Assembly (NCBI RefSeq): GCF_963678635.1
Contig: NC_087062.1
Location: forward strand, 77,317,200-77,381,199
Origin: Symsagittifera roscoffensis
Taxonomy: Eukaryota > Xenacoelomorpha > Acoela > Convolutidae
Length of the DNA: 64,000 bases
Direction of reading: 5' to 3'
The translations under genes and the position numbers were made by a program. A model generated the notes under the pieces. That model was not told the DNA's origin, did no database searches, and worked only from the letters and a program-made list of their open reading frames with translations. Shown here one piece after another: positions 23,425-35,274 of this stretch (within the stretch, counting starts at the first letter, position 1; the number at the start of each line of letters is the position of its first letter).

Positions 23425-25024
23425 TTATGGAGTTTTTTAGAATTATCTTTCTGCAATTCAAAGGATGGATGATGGACGTTGGTATTTGGCGAACATCGTA
23501 CTCTGGTCCGGTTGCTCTTGTTAGAGAAGTTCCAGGACGCTGGAGTTAGGGACATCAATCGTTGTGTCTTCTTGTGACAACGACGGTGTTACCCAACGAA
23601 ATCAATCTGATTTCAGAATGGTTTGCTATAACGGGTTTTTCTGTTTTATGTAGAGAACTTGTTTTGTGTTCGACCTCGTCTGGGAATGGCGTGGAGATTG
23701 TGCGTGGAGGGGATGCCTTGTAACTCGGATCTGTACGTATACTTGAACATCGAGTTGGTCATTGGTCTAGTTCAATGAAGTCCTTTTCTGCGAAGTCAAG
23801 TCGTACTCTAAATCCTTTGAGTTGTGATTGTGGACGGCATATTGGTTGTGGTTGGTCATTCTTTTTCGAGTGTAGTGGGGTCATGTTGTATGCTGATCTA
23901 TATACTGCAAAGTATAATTTACATTTTATAAAATTTTTATTAGTTCAGTGTTTTAATTATGAATTTAGTTAGTTGTTTTCACAAAAGCATTTTGTTTTAG
24001 TTCGGTTATTTTGAAGAGTTACTCACCCTTGAGTACCTCTTATTAAAAATAGAAGTGTGGTCACAAAGCGTGGATGTAGCGCGGTGGGTTAGGCCGGCTA
24101 TAGAGCATGCTCAGGACGTCCTCTCTGGTGGGTTAGGCCAGGAGTGGGAGTATGATTTCGTGCGGTTTCTTTGAGAGGTCCTGTTATGTGATAACGTTTT
24201 ATGTTGGGTTTATGCTGGTCTTTCTTATGTTCCGTTGGTTGTGTCCTTTTTTCAAAAATCAAATTGTTTTTGTTATGGGTTTGTCTTTCGACTTTTTTGT
24301 GTTTTATTATTTCTTTCTTAGACTTTATATTAGTCTTCAAAAGAATAAATTATCCAGTTTTAAACTGGGTTAATCCGGTTTGGGTACCGTTGGTTTTCTT
24401 TTCTTAGTCATGCTGTTATTTTATGGTTTGTGGTGTTTAGTAAGCTGCGTTGGTTAGTTTGTTTTAGTATATAATTCCTTTCCAACCGGGTTAAAGGAAA
24501 GTTTGAAACTTGTTATTGTGTGTTAGAGTTGTTGAGTGTGAAAAGTTGAGACTGAAATTCATTGTTTAAACAATTCTTCGTGGGCGAGCTGTGCGAGTTT
24601 GGATAGAATTCCTGTGCGAGTGAATAAAAATATCAAAAGGTTAGTACTGCATTTTCATTTTATCGATTTACTACATAGAATTTTAATTTTACTGCTAGTT
24701 TTGGGGGAAAGCTAAGTTATAAATTTTCATCATTATGAAATTTACTGCTTTTGGGGAAACAATTTATAAATTAATTTACTACATTGGTATGAATTTTATT
24801 ATATTTATCTAGTGCAAAATAGTAATAAAGTTTAGAAGAATTTTAACAAGTTTTATTTTTTTTTTCTGTTTTTTGCAGATGATCATGGGATGAAGACTAA
24901 AAATCTAAATGAAACATGAGTAAGGAATGGTTAGTATTAATTTAAATTTATTAGTGAAGAATATGTATAAATTACACTTACCTGTTAGTCGTCGGGGAAA
25001 AACCGTGGGGGAAGATGTCGTGTA
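23425..25024 (-). other. 3' non-coding region of the element (1.6 kb)
   Basis: This lies between the last ORF and the 3' LTR. No ATG-started frame on the sense strand is convincing. It contains two copies of GGTGGGTTAGGCC (about 24079 and 24127) around a palindromic GAGCATGCTC. On the antisense strand an acceptor-like run, TTTTCTGTTTTTTGCAG, ends near 24879. Length and position suggest a long regulatory or packaging region. Confidence 0.5.
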
Positions 25025-26782
25025 TCATGTCGGAATTTTTTCAAGTATGCGAATGATGTTTTTAGTTTGAAGCAGTGGCCAAAGCAATTGAAGTGCTTTA
25101 ATAGTTTTTAGTTCTTCGGTGCCAACTGCAAACTCATAAGGTGTGTTTTGAATGAGATTATATATTTTGTGATTGTATTTAGTATTGTGGATGAATTCTA
25201 ATATAGGGATTTCTATAGGTTGGATAAATTCATGTGGGATAAGGAAGGGTCTGGATTCTTCAGCATTAAAAGTCTTCGCGATGGGACAAAATATATACAT
25301 TTGTGTTATTGGGTCATAATTGCGGAGGATGCCGTGGAGGTTAGTATCTTTGATGCAATATGTGAAATTTAGAAAAAATGGCGAAGTGTACTTTGAATTA
25401 AGAAATTGAAAACGGTGGTGTTGTTGTCTTGATGGAGTGTGTAGATCAAAATGATTTTGTATGAAGCGATAATATGTATATGTGTGGGTTTGTTTAGTGT
25501 GTAACATAAATTCGTGTGAGCAGTGCAAATTGCGTTCATGTGGTGCAAGGAAGTGGAAGGTTAGTGAAAATAATTGAAATTTTTCTTCAAAACTTTCGTA
25601 AGCTTGCATATCAGTTAGTGCTTCAGAAATGATGTGATCATATTTTCGATCAAATATTTTGAGTGTAAATACATATGGTGTTTTGATGAAAAATTTTTCT
25701 GTTAGTTGTGGGTTAGCGAAGCGGTCGTCATCTAAAAATTGATCTTGATTAGTTCGGATGATATTATGGTCGTAATATTCTAGTGTAAATTCGTTAGCTC
25801 GGGGTGCAGTGAATGTTTTTAGTGATTTTTTATATCCTATATAAGTAAATTGTCTATGTGTTAGTGGTGTGGTGAGTCGATATAGCATATCTTTATTCCT
25901 TTCTATATCGTTATGAGTATTAGATAACGGTAGGCAAAGGGGATTAGTAAAATGATAATATGTTGTCCAATGAAGTGTAGGCATTAAAACATGTTCATCT
26001 ACAAAACTACGTGTGTCGTTAGTGTCGTGAGGGGTGTTTAAAGTATACTGTGGAAATGAAGGTAGGGTGATCGCTAGGAAATTTTTCGTGTTGGTGTGGT
26101 GTGGATGATTAATATATTCACGGGCTGTTCCTGGTTTTGTTGGGAATGGATGGTTTGGGAATTTTCTTTTAAAAGTGCGATAAGCTCGGTTAGTGCTATT
26201 TGATGATTCGGTGGATGTTGATGATTGTGCTAATGATGCAGTATAGGCTGAGGAGGGTGTAGGAGTAGGTGGGTTTGAGGATTCTATTGTGGATGAAATT
26301 TGATTGATTGTGAGGGTGTTAGGGTGTATTAGCTGTTGTTGTAGGGTGATAAAAGTATCAAGTTCTTGGGAAATTTGGGGAGTATCGGGAGAATTGAATG
26401 ATCGGTCGGAATGAAATGGAGAATAGGTTGGGGTTACTTGTGAAGCATAAGAGGGAGTAGAAATGGGCGGGAGTGGATTATTTGGTGGGATTGGTTGAAA
26501 AGGGGGCTTTGAAAAAACTGAGGAGTTGGTTTGAAAATTATTGGATGGAGATGGTTCGGAGTCTGCAAATTCATCAGTGGTTTCTATATTAGGGTTATTG
26601 AGTTGTGAAATGGAGTATAAAACTGAAATATCTGAATTAGTGTCTGAATTCATGCTTGATGTTATATTACTAGTTGGGAAATCGGGTGGCGGGAAAGCAA
26701 AAAATGGAATTATTGTAATTGGAGTGTTGAGGTTGGTTGGATGGGAATTTGAGCGGTGTAGGGATCCAAGTTGTCGGCTCAT
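25025..26782 (-). CDS. Intact 585-codon accessory ORF of unknown function
   Basis: ATG at 26782-26780, TGA at 25027-25025, no interruption. The ATG overlaps the env stop (TGA at 26781-26779) in an ATGA arrangement, which suggests expression by termination-reinitiation after Env, or a product from a spliced RNA. Residues 1-200 are low complexity, rich in S, T, P and N, with proline runs (about residues 93-110). The remaining 385 residues look folded, with many aromatics and histidines (for example YTYYRFIQNHFDLH). I see no signal peptide, membrane segment, zinc site or known fold. It is the longest intact frame in the element, even though gag, pol and env are all broken. Candidate roles by position only: accessory or regulatory protein, or a structural protein acting with Env. 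Confidence 0.8.
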   Translation of the reverse strand: MSRQLGSLHRSNSHPTNLNTPITIIPFFAFPPPDFPTSNITSSMNSDTNSDISVLYSISQLNNPNIETTDEFADSEPSPSNNFQTNSSVFSKPPFQPIPPNNPLPPISTPSYASQVTPTYSPFHSDRSFNSPDTPQISQELDTFITLQQQLIHPNTLTINQISSTIESSNPPTPTPSSAYTASLAQSSTSTESSNSTNRAYRTFKRKFPNHPFPTKPGTAREYINHPHHTNTKNFLAITLPSFPQYTLNTPHDTNDTRSFVDEHVLMPTLHWTTYYHFTNPLCLPLSNTHNDIERNKDMLYRLTTPLTHRQFTYIGYKKSLKTFTAPRANEFTLEYYDHNIIRTNQDQFLDDDRFANPQLTEKFFIKTPYVFTLKIFDRKYDHIISEALTDMQAYESFEEKFQLFSLTFHFLAPHERNLHCSHEFMLHTKQTHTYTYYRFIQNHFDLHTPSRQQHHRFQFLNSKYTSPFFLNFTYCIKDTNLHGILRNYDPITQMYIFCPIAKTFNAEESRPFLIPHEFIQPIEIPILEFIHNTKYNHKIYNLIQNTPYEFAVGTEELKTIKALQLLWPLLQTKNIIRILEKIPT

Positions 26783-29381
26783 TGTGGGCTAAAAAAATTA
26801 TTATTTTGAGACTGAAAAGTGGTGGTATGGGGTTGTTCGATAATTTGTTCATATGTATTTTCATCTTGTGAATGATGTGTCATTAAATGTTGTATGGGAC
26901 TTTGTGATATGTTTGGTCTAAAATTTGGAATATGTGTTATTGCTAAATTTCGGAAATTTCGTGGGACTAAGGATAATGGATGGTTATGTGGTAGGGGTGG
27001 CAACTGTGGTGCTGTAGGCGTTACTTCTATATTATTATGTTCTTCGTCGTACATGTTCTGTTTTGTCGCTATTTTTGTGTTATATTCTTTTATTTGTGCG
27101 TCTAGAAGAATTTTGTTTATTGACGATGAAAAAATTCCAAAAAATCTTGCAAATAGTATGCGTGCTACACTTGCTTGTCTATTTACTTGTGTGTGTATAG
27201 CGCATGTATTATAGATTCCTTTTAAAAAAGAAAAAAGAAATCCTATAAAGTTAAACATTGCGTACAAAATAGTTAATTTTGCTAAGATGTAATAGGGCCA
27301 TCCTAGAAAATCGAGAATTTCATTTTTTAGTGTAACAAAGCTAAAAACATTTATAGGTGAAATATCTTGTGGTCTGTACTTTTCACCGTTTAGATATATA
27401 TAGTCTTTAATGTCTTTAAAATATCCGCTATAATCTTGTGTATAAATATCTGCAAATCCTGCGGTTTCGGCAAGTTTGCGTAAGTTTTGGTCAATTGATT
27501 GTCTTTGTATAGTGTCCATTTGTGTTAATAATTCCTGGAATTGTTGTGTTCTAATGTGATGTTGGATATCGGATTTTGAATATATTCCAATTGATTGTAA
27601 ATCGATATTTGGGTTTCGAGTAATAGCTCTAATGCTTTCGGGTGAAAATTTTTTGAGTGATTGCATTAATGTGGGGTATGGGGTAAGAAGATAATATTTA
27701 TCTTCATCTGGGTTCAATTGTACTACATTGTGGCTAATTTTTGATCCACATGGGACTGCGGTATCCCAGAAATATGTTCGTCTTGAAAGTGTGTCAACAA
27801 AATGTACTTTATTTTTATAAAAGATAGGGATTCTTTTATGGCATTTTTTGTCTTCAAAAACATATAGTGGTGATACTTTTTTGGTACAAGTATAAAACCA
27901 TAAAATGTTTCCTTCGTAGTCTAAACAATTTGATCTATTTCCTGATAATAAATATCCTGCGTAGGGTATTTTTAACACTGCTAGTGCAAGTGATTGTAGG
28001 ATTTGTGTCCTTTCTAATTCGCATAGTTGGTGAAGTGTTTCTAATTCGGAGAGTGACATTTCTTGAAAAATTCGACTAATCGTGTAGTCTAACTTCATAT
28101 CTAAGTGGATATCATAGTGGATATTACTAAAATAAGAATTATTCATTAGTGATAGTTCTTGTAAACGTGTGCTTCTTGTGTCATGTGGCTTTAGATGTCC
28201 ACCAGGTTGACCATTACTTTTTTGAAAATTAACTGGTATATATGATGTTCCTTCGTTTAGAATGGGTCAATTTTTATTTTTCCTGTGGTCATGTCGAAAC
28301 TTTTTTCGTATTCAACTAATATTTCAGAATATTGTGTTTTGTGAAGTGGATTTCTGTATTTGCATGCGAGTTCTGTTTCTTGATATATGTGAAAACGTGT
28401 CAATTTATTTTCTATATTATGGATGTTTCGAAAATCAGTACTTTGTTTTTGTGATGGATTTATTTGTTCATATGAAATTGATTGTATAAAATATTTTTCG
28501 TGAAGTTTTATCAATCGAGCGTGTATTTTTGCTACTTGAAATGTTGTACAGGTATCTTCGGGAAACCAAACAATTGTTGCTTGTCTTCGTGTTGTAGGGT
28601 CACAATAACCTTGATCGTTTTTACAAGGTAGTCTAATTCCTTGATATATCATTGTGTTGTCAGATAAATCTCGTGTGAGTTGTATTTTTTCGAGTTGTAT
28701 TTTTCAATCGAAAAACATTATTTCTTGATATCCTCTATTTTTTGTGTCTGCTTTGCAGTTTGATGGATTATTTATACCAATGTGTGGTATCCAGTGCTTA
28801 TCGTGTATGTCATAAGTTAATCTTCCGTGTGCGCCGTTGTATGGGTATTTTTCATCTAGTTTTATATGTCCTTGATATCTTTCAAGTTCTGCTTGATGTA
28901 CAGAATCGGCAAAGACTTGAAAAAATACTAATTTTCTGTCGGTGTTTTTATTTCTTGTGATATTTAGTCTGAGTAGCTCGTTTTTACAATCATCCGGATT
29001 TAGATGCAAAAGTCGTTCTATATTACTTTGGTAGAATGATTCGTGGTCAAGTCGGTTTTTTTTTCCGTTTGAGACTTGTGAACAATGTACTTTCTTTTCG
29101 GAAAATGTTGCTGTAAATTTATATCCTATAACTGTTGTTGCTCGGGCTTTTGAATAGAGTGTCGCTATTACATTTGTAGTTTCTATAGCTTGTGGTTCTG
29201 TTTCGCTTTGTGATACTTGATTTATTGCATATTTGTGTAGTGTTTTTTGTTCATTTTCTTCACAATCGTAATGTGTTACTAATAAGTCTTGGGGTCCTGT
29301 GCGGGGAGAAAGATTTATGTTCTGATCGTAGATTATTAGAAAAAGGAGATGGAGAAAAATCAATATCTTTAGAATATACAT
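26779..29381 (-). pseudogene. env: Envelope-like glycoprotein gene, broken by one stop and one frameshift
   Basis: Three frames make up one gene. First, 29381-28704 starts with ATG and a hydrophobic signal peptide (residues 3-19) and contains several Cys and an N-glycosylation motif (NIT). Then comes an in-frame TGA at 28706-28704. The frame continues (ATG at 28652) to about 28257 with GYCDPTTRR and DTCTTF. A shift near 28257 leads to the frame ending at 26779. That last part (455 codons from the ATG at 28146) has more Cys (NRSNCLDYEG, VPCGSK), a membrane anchor at about residues 283-312 (LTILYAMFNFIGFLFSFL) and a 143-residue cytoplasmic tail rich in P, H and N. The total of about 865 codons suits a fusion glycoprotein. 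The Cys pattern of the ectodomain reminds me of jingchuvirus-type (class III-like) glycoproteins captured by invertebrate retroelements, but that is recollection, not a computed match. Confidence 0.7.
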
Positions 29382-29571
29382 GTGAATGATAATCCTGAGT
29401 ACGGGTTATAAAATGTTATGTAGCCAATTGTCTTTTTGGTATATCTGTCGTATTTCTATATTACTTCAGTTGTTATAAATGGTGGTGGTAGCGATTGAGC
29501 TGTTATATTTGGTGGGTTTAATGGGTAAGGATGTTGAGCAATGTTGTTTAGTTTAACCGTGATTTCAAATT
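29382..29571 (-). other. Short spacer between the TM/PTS ORF and env
   Basis: About 190 bases on the sense strand, proline-codon-rich in one frame but without an ATG. It may be a remnant of the preceding ORF tail. Confidence 0.4.
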
Positions 29572-30693
29572 TTAACTCTTTTGTTGGAGTATTTGGATGT
29601 TATGGTCACGAATGTCTTCGTGGATATCTTGTCTATATTGTAATCTATTAAGTGCCCAGTTGTGGAGTCGGTTACTTTCTGGGTGTTGTCCAAATAATGG
29701 TGGGGGTGCTGTGAATGTATTCCAGTCTAATCTTAAAGGGATATTTGTTGATGATTGTTCTCGATATCTAGCGTCGAGGTTATTTGGGAAACTTAAAGGA
29801 AAAGACGTCGGTGAAATCTGGCTTATTGATGGTGTTGATGGTAGTGATAATGTTTCTGGTAGTGATGATGATGTTGTTGTATCTGTAGAAATATCTATTG
29901 GATTATTTATTAAATTTAGTTCACCTTGTGTGAATGATTGTGTTGTCCAATATGGTAGTCATGATGTTTGGTTTGGGGGGTTAAAGGGATTTTCACGTAT
30001 TTGTTCAGATGTTGGTGTTGAACCTAAGTAATCTGAGGGTAGACTTGAGGTGCTACGTTGTGAAAGAAGTGTAGGGGTTTCCGGTAATATGCTAATTGGG
30101 TTTCCGGAGTACTTGGTGATGGGGATTGGGGTATATCAAAATGAACTCGGGGGGTTTGAAAATTTCTATTTCGTCGTGGATGTATAATTTGTCTATTTAT
30201 TTCAACTGTATTTTGGTTTTGACTAATATTTCGTATTCTACTTAATTCTTGTGGTAGTGTTGGGTACAAGTTATATGTTGGTTCACTTAGAGGTGCCTGT
30301 CGCTGAACTGGTTCTAGTGGTTCAGATAAGCGAGCGTGTCGTTCTTCAAAAGTATATGGGTTATCTTGGAAAGAAATTCGTGTAGATGTTTGGGGGTTTT
30401 GGGTAGTTGTAGGTGGTGTCGGGTTTTCTTGGGATGTTGTCGGTGAAGACTGACTGTGTGATTGTTGGTTAGCAATTTTTGAGGGTTTTTCAATTTATTT
30501 CTTCTTAGTGAAAAAATTTATGATTATTGTAATATTCTTCTAGAAAAATAATTAAAAGGATTGTTGCTAAGGCGAATGTTATGACTGCCTTTTTTATACA
30601 TTTGCATATTGTCAACATGAGGGAGGATAAAAATGTTATAAAAATTACAAATAGTAAAAAAATATCTGTTCTACTAAAAATGGTTCGTATCAT
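29572..30693 (-). pseudogene. Accessory ORF: double membrane anchor plus P/S/T-rich tail, broken
   Basis: ATG at 30693 starts a 62-codon frame with two hydrophobic segments (about residues 10-30 and 35-52), ending in TAA at 30505. Immediately after it a frame without ATG is open from about 30496 to 30024 and encodes Pro/Thr/Gln-rich peptide (TPPTTTQNPQT, DIPQSPSPSTPETQ). After a shift, a third frame with one internal TGA (near 29970) runs to TAA at 29572 with the same composition and a more ordered end (LHNWALNRLQYRQDIHED). I read this as one former protein of about 370 residues, a membrane-anchored N-terminus and a long disordered region, now with about three breaks. Alternatively the 62-codon membrane protein is a gene of its own. 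No homologue is recognised. Confidence 0.5.
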
Positions 30694-31522
30694 TTAAATA
30701 AATTTTGGGTTTTCGTACCTGTGAATATGGTCAATGGCTTGTGAAAGTTGGAGATATAGTTCAAATATGGAGTAGAAAATTTAAGAAATATTGCAAAAAA
30801 TGATTAAGATTATTACAAAAGCTTCAAAGGTATCAAAAAGAAATATGAATAAAAGTTTAAATATTGTTAAAAAGTTTATGAAAATGTTGAAAATTATGTT
30901 GACTGATCGAGAGAAGAGCTTTTAAGAAATGGCTTCTTGATCGAATATTTTTTGTTGTTTGGGGCAGTTTTCAAGTGTGGTCGAATTACTTATTGGTTTT
31001 TTGACAAGTGGGTTGAGTTTTGTGAAAACTTGTTGGGGGCGAATTTTATGGTCTTCTTTTACTTTATTTTTATTTGTCAGTTTATCTGGGGTATTTTTGA
31101 GATTTTTGTACTTTAGGCTAATTTAATATGGTCGTTCTTTACTTTAGGCTAATTTAACATTTTTGTTTGGGGGGTTTTTGAGGTCTGAGTTGGGAAATTA
31201 TTGTTGATCTTTGCGTTATTAGATAAGGGAGGGTTATGATATTATGGTGGTATTTATTTTAGTTGTCAAGTTTGAGTGGTTTGCTTATTTTTGACCAGAA
31301 GGTTGTAAAGTTATAGTTATAGATATGCCTGGAGTTTAATATCTTTCGTCTAATTGGTTTGTGTTAGAAGTATAGAAGGTGACGGATTGAATGAATCCTA
31401 TTGGCTAGTTTTGAACTAGAATCGCTGCGTGTTTGTCAGCATGTTATTTTGAAAAATGAAAGTTTAAAATGTTTCAGAGGTGCAAAGATTATTAATTTTA
31501 AAATTAAAGCTGTTTTTGAAAT
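30694..31522 (-). other. Non-coding spacer between pol and the membrane ORF
   Basis: About 830 bases, A-rich on the sense strand, with stops in all sense frames. Its place between pol and the env cluster makes it a likely site for splice acceptors or an internal promoter, though I cannot point to one with certainty. Confidence 0.5.
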
Positions 31523-33241
31523 TCAACTTTCTTTAATTTTTTTAGTTTGTGGAATGAATGTTTTGTAGTTTTTGCGTGGTTGATTTCTAAGTCGTGATGA
31601 CTCTCTATGTTCTGATTTCTGGACTTGTTCTTGAGGTATAATTTTTTCTGTCATTCTTCTATTTTTTCTTTCTTTTTGAGGTGCATTTTGATCTAGCTTT
31701 TTTGTATTATTTTTGGTTGTAGTTGATTTTTTATTTTGTTTTTCGAGGTGAGTGTCATTTTGTTGTTTTACTTCATTTTCCGTATGTGGGTGATTTTGAA
31801 TAACTTTTAAACCTGTGAAAGAATATAATTGAGATAGTTCACGTAGTGCGTATTCTTTTGGGTAATAAGGTAATAGATTGTTTCGATGTTGAACAATTTC
31901 TTTTCGGTCTGAATCTTTGATTTTATATGTTACGTCGGTGGGTTTGGCGATTATTTGGTATGGTCCTTTACGAAGGGGTTGTAATTTTTTAGAAATTCCT
32001 TTTGGAGTATTAAAATTAGGTATTAAGACAAATGTTCCAATTTTTAAATCGGAGGCTGGTGTAAAGCGTGAATTTATTTGTTCGTTAATGTTTTGCCTTT
32101 GTTACAACTTTTTTGTTACTTTTTAGTAAATTTCCTTGTGTTTTTTATCTCTATTTAAAATCCATTCGGTGTGTGTACCGGAGGCTAATTTAAGGATTTG
32201 TGGGTGATGAAAGTGATCTTCATCATGTGTGTGTAAAGGTAGGTTATAACAAATTGAGTCTTTATTCGGTTGACAATAACCTTGTGCATTTTTATGAGAG
32301 TTTGCTGTAAACATAATTGGTTTACTTGGCTTTTGATTAAAAACCATTTCGTATGGTGACATTCCTAGAGTTGTCTTAATTTCCGAATTATATGCTAAGG
32401 GAAATAATTTTACATCTGCTGACCATTCGGTGTATCTTGTATCATTTCCATTTATGATACATCTAAGATATTCTTGTAGTGAACGGTTCATACCTTCGCC
32501 TAAACCGTTTGTCCAAGGTGCATGAGATGTACGCGGTTTGTGCTAAATGTTGTATAAATTCCCTAGTGTGATGATTTCATTTTTTATGAATTCTGTACCG
32601 TTGTCTGTAACTAAAATTTCGGGTAATCCGAACTTAGCTATCCAGTGTTCATAAAGTGTTGTGTAAGCGTAATAAGCGTTACAATGTGGTACTGGGTTAA
32701 GTGCTACGTAATGTGTAAATGCGTCAACAATTACCATAATGTAGGAGTTTCCTTCAGATGATGGCGAAATTGGTCCTTTTGTATCGAATGAGATACGGTG
32801 GTTAAAATACAAACTTTGTCCTTTAAAATCTTGTTTTTGTGCTATTTGTTTTTGATTTGGATAAGGTTTATTTAGCTGACATACTATACAATCATTGCAT
32901 AGTACTTTTATCCAAATTAATGCATTTGGGAATTAAAAATTTTGTGTAAATTTTGAATATGTTTTCTCTGATGCAGAGTGTCCTTTAATGTTTTGTGTAT
33001 GTGAAATGTCAAAAGCTATTAGAATCATACTTAAAGGGAGACAGGGAACTGTAGTATCGTTTAATTGATATTCTAGAAGGTCTGTGTTTTCATTAATTGT
33101 TGTATTATTAAATTTTCGAAAATATCGGAGGAGTGTTTTATTTCCTAAAATTGTGGTATCTGCCTTTATGGGCTTAGTTTTGTATTTGTGCCATGATTTT
33201 AGTTGTCTAATTACTGGATCAAGATTTTGATAATGTTTCAA
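31523..33241 (-). pseudogene. pol: Integrase, DD35E with GPY/F, four in-frame stops
   Basis: One frame runs from about 33241 to TGA at 31525-31523. It has the zinc-binding region (HTQ, GHSA, then CNDCIVC), the core with Asp at codon 32785-32783 (ISFDTKG), Asp in LVTDNGTEF and Glu in GLGEGMNRSL, with 35 residues between the second Asp and Glu. The C-terminus has a GPY/F module (LRKGPYQII, about 31957-31975) and a basic tail (SSRLRNQPRKNYK). Integrase inserts the cDNA into the host genome. Internal stops: TAA 32933-32935, TAG 32543-32545 (between the catalytic Asp and Glu), TAA 32123-32125 and TAA 32102-32104. The frame is shifted relative to RT-RNase H; the switch lies near 33238. Confidence 0.88.
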
Positions 33242-35169
33242 GGTATTAATTGTAATTTTATCTGTTGGGGGAGAAAAATGTTTTCAATTTCTAATTTAGA
33301 TAAAAGAATTGTGTCAAGTGGGTCATGGAGGTCAAAAATTTGATTTATCGTTAATTTTGAATCATTGGTTTGTGGGCCTGACAAATTTATTTTATCAGTT
33401 AAATTTTCTTTTTCAATTAACGGAAAAAGGTCTTTTTTATGCGAGTGTTGTTTTACTCGTTTTTGTTGGGTGTTATTTTTTATCCATTGTGAGTATGGAA
33501 TTGATTTGAAAGTTGATGTTCCAAGTAGATCAACTTCGTAGTGGTTATCTTGGCAATCTAAGTAAAGTGGGAAGTGTTGTAAGTTATTTATCTGTGATTG
33601 TTCAATGTCAGTTTTTACTGCATATTTGCATTCTAGTCGGGGTGATGTTTCGTTTTCTGCTAAGTAAAATTTTATGTTTTTGGGTATTTCAACTGTAGTT
33701 GTTCGTGTAAGTAATTCAGGTGGTGTCTTTCGACTTAATGTATCTGGTAATGCAAGATTCTTTCCTGCTGTCCAGACTATATGTAAATTTGGAAATTTCA
33801 TTAGAATTAATTGAAATCTATAAACTCGGTGGTTTGGATTTGACTTCTGTGTAAAGAGAAAATTGATTGGTTTTTGATCTGTGAATAGAACTGTTGGATG
33901 TTTTGATCCAAGTATCAGAAATTCATATTCTGTAAGTGTATAAATTATAGCTGTACATTCTCTCATTAAAGTTGAGAGTCGTAGCTCTGCTTGAGTGAAT
34001 AATCGAGAATTTGCTGATATAAGGTTCATTTTATTTGTACCATTGTGTGATTGTAATAATGCTGCGCCGATGCCAAAATTTGAAGCATCGCACATTGCAT
34101 AGAATGGTTGATTTGGATCTGGAATTGTATTTGAAATTTGATCAGTTAGAAGTTTTTTAATTTCTTCAAATCGTGTTTGATGTTCAGTATTCCATTCAAA
34201 ATTATTTTGTTGTCTGAGGATATTATAGAATGGTCTTAAATATAATTGCATTTTATAAACGTATTTGCTTAAGAAATTTAACATTCCAAGGAATTCTTGG
34301 ATTTTCTTTTTGTTTGTTGGTGGTTGAAGTTTTTGAATAGCATCAATGCGTGATTTTAATGGAGTGATTGTCTTTCTTTCTATATTATGTCCTAAAAATT
34401 TAACTCGTGTTAAAAAGAAGTGTGATTTATCGGGGGCGGCCTTCAGACTTTCGTTCTGAAGTATTTTATGATAGTGTTCTAAAACTGTAAACATTTCTTC
34501 TTTTGTCTGTGATTGCAAAAAAACATCGTCTAAATAGGTGATTGCGTTTTTCTTAAGTATTAGTGGTCTAAAAATTTTGATCATAAAAGCTGAAAATGCT
34601 GCTGGCCCTATGGATATTCCATAGAATAGGCGGTTGAATTCATATTGTTGATTTCCAATAACAAATTGTGTTTAACGTCGTGATTGTTCATCTAGTCGCA
34701 TTTGATTGTATGCACTATTCATATCTGCGGTTGTAAAGTATTTCCCGTTTGTTTTTGTTAAAATAACTTGTATTGGTTCAATAGGCCAATTGCATTTTGA
34801 TTCGTCTATTAGTGAATTGAGATATCTAGCGTCTAAAACTATTTTTAATGATTCTCCTTTTGCTAGGATGATAACAGGGTTAATAAATGTGTTACCTTTT
34901 GGTTGTTCTTCTTTGTTTACCGGTGAGATAATTTTGTATTGCTCTAAAATATCGAGTAATCTATTTACTTTATCGTGTAAATGAATTGGTACTTTACTTG
35001 CTTTTTGTTTTTTGAAAATTGCGTCAGGTTTTAACGGGAGATGTAGTGATGAACTGATTTTTCCAACATCAAATTTTGATGTTGCATAGACTGATGAATA
35101 TTTTATTAGCTGTTTGGCTAACTTATCAAATTCGTCTTGTGTTATTTGTGAATGTTGGAAGTTAAACAT
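33238..35169 (-). pseudogene. pol: Reverse transcriptase and RNase H, one internal stop
   Basis: Frame 35169-34672 holds the RT fingers and motif A (TTADMNSAYNQM, Asp at residue 149). An in-frame TAA at 34674-34672 interrupts it. The same frame then continues to 33238 with motif C YLDD (residues 17-20 of the 448-codon part), the thumb motif FLGHNI, and RNase H catalytic residues Asp166 (CDASNFG), Glu199 (MREC), Asp226 (FTDQ) and Asp271 (LPDTLSR). Together they copy the RNA genome into DNA. All catalytic residues are kept, so only the stop blocks the product. After DTLSR about 170 less conserved residues lead towards integrase. Confidence 0.92.
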
Positions 35170-35274
35170 TGTTAAAAACTTCTGTTGATCTTCTGTATAA
35201 TTGGTTATGTTAAATGCAGGTTTGAAATATGGGGTTTTTGTGAAATAATCTGTATTTCTTTTTTCATTACTGAA

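Noticed and set aside
24098-24340. Basic 80-codon frame in the 3' non-coding region
   Set aside because: Starts with TTG, not ATG, and shows no conserved feature; the opposite strand is equally open.
24840-24910. Antisense acceptor-like TTTTTTGCAG followed by ATG
   Set aside because: No donor or exon on the plus strand supports a spliced antisense gene; T-rich tracts give such matches by chance.
26541-27214. Plus-strand open frames opposite the env/585-codon ORFs
   Set aside because: They mirror the real minus-strand genes and have no domains; the same holds for plus-strand frames at 28262, 28742, 29192, 29597, 33309, 34706, 36471 and 38538.
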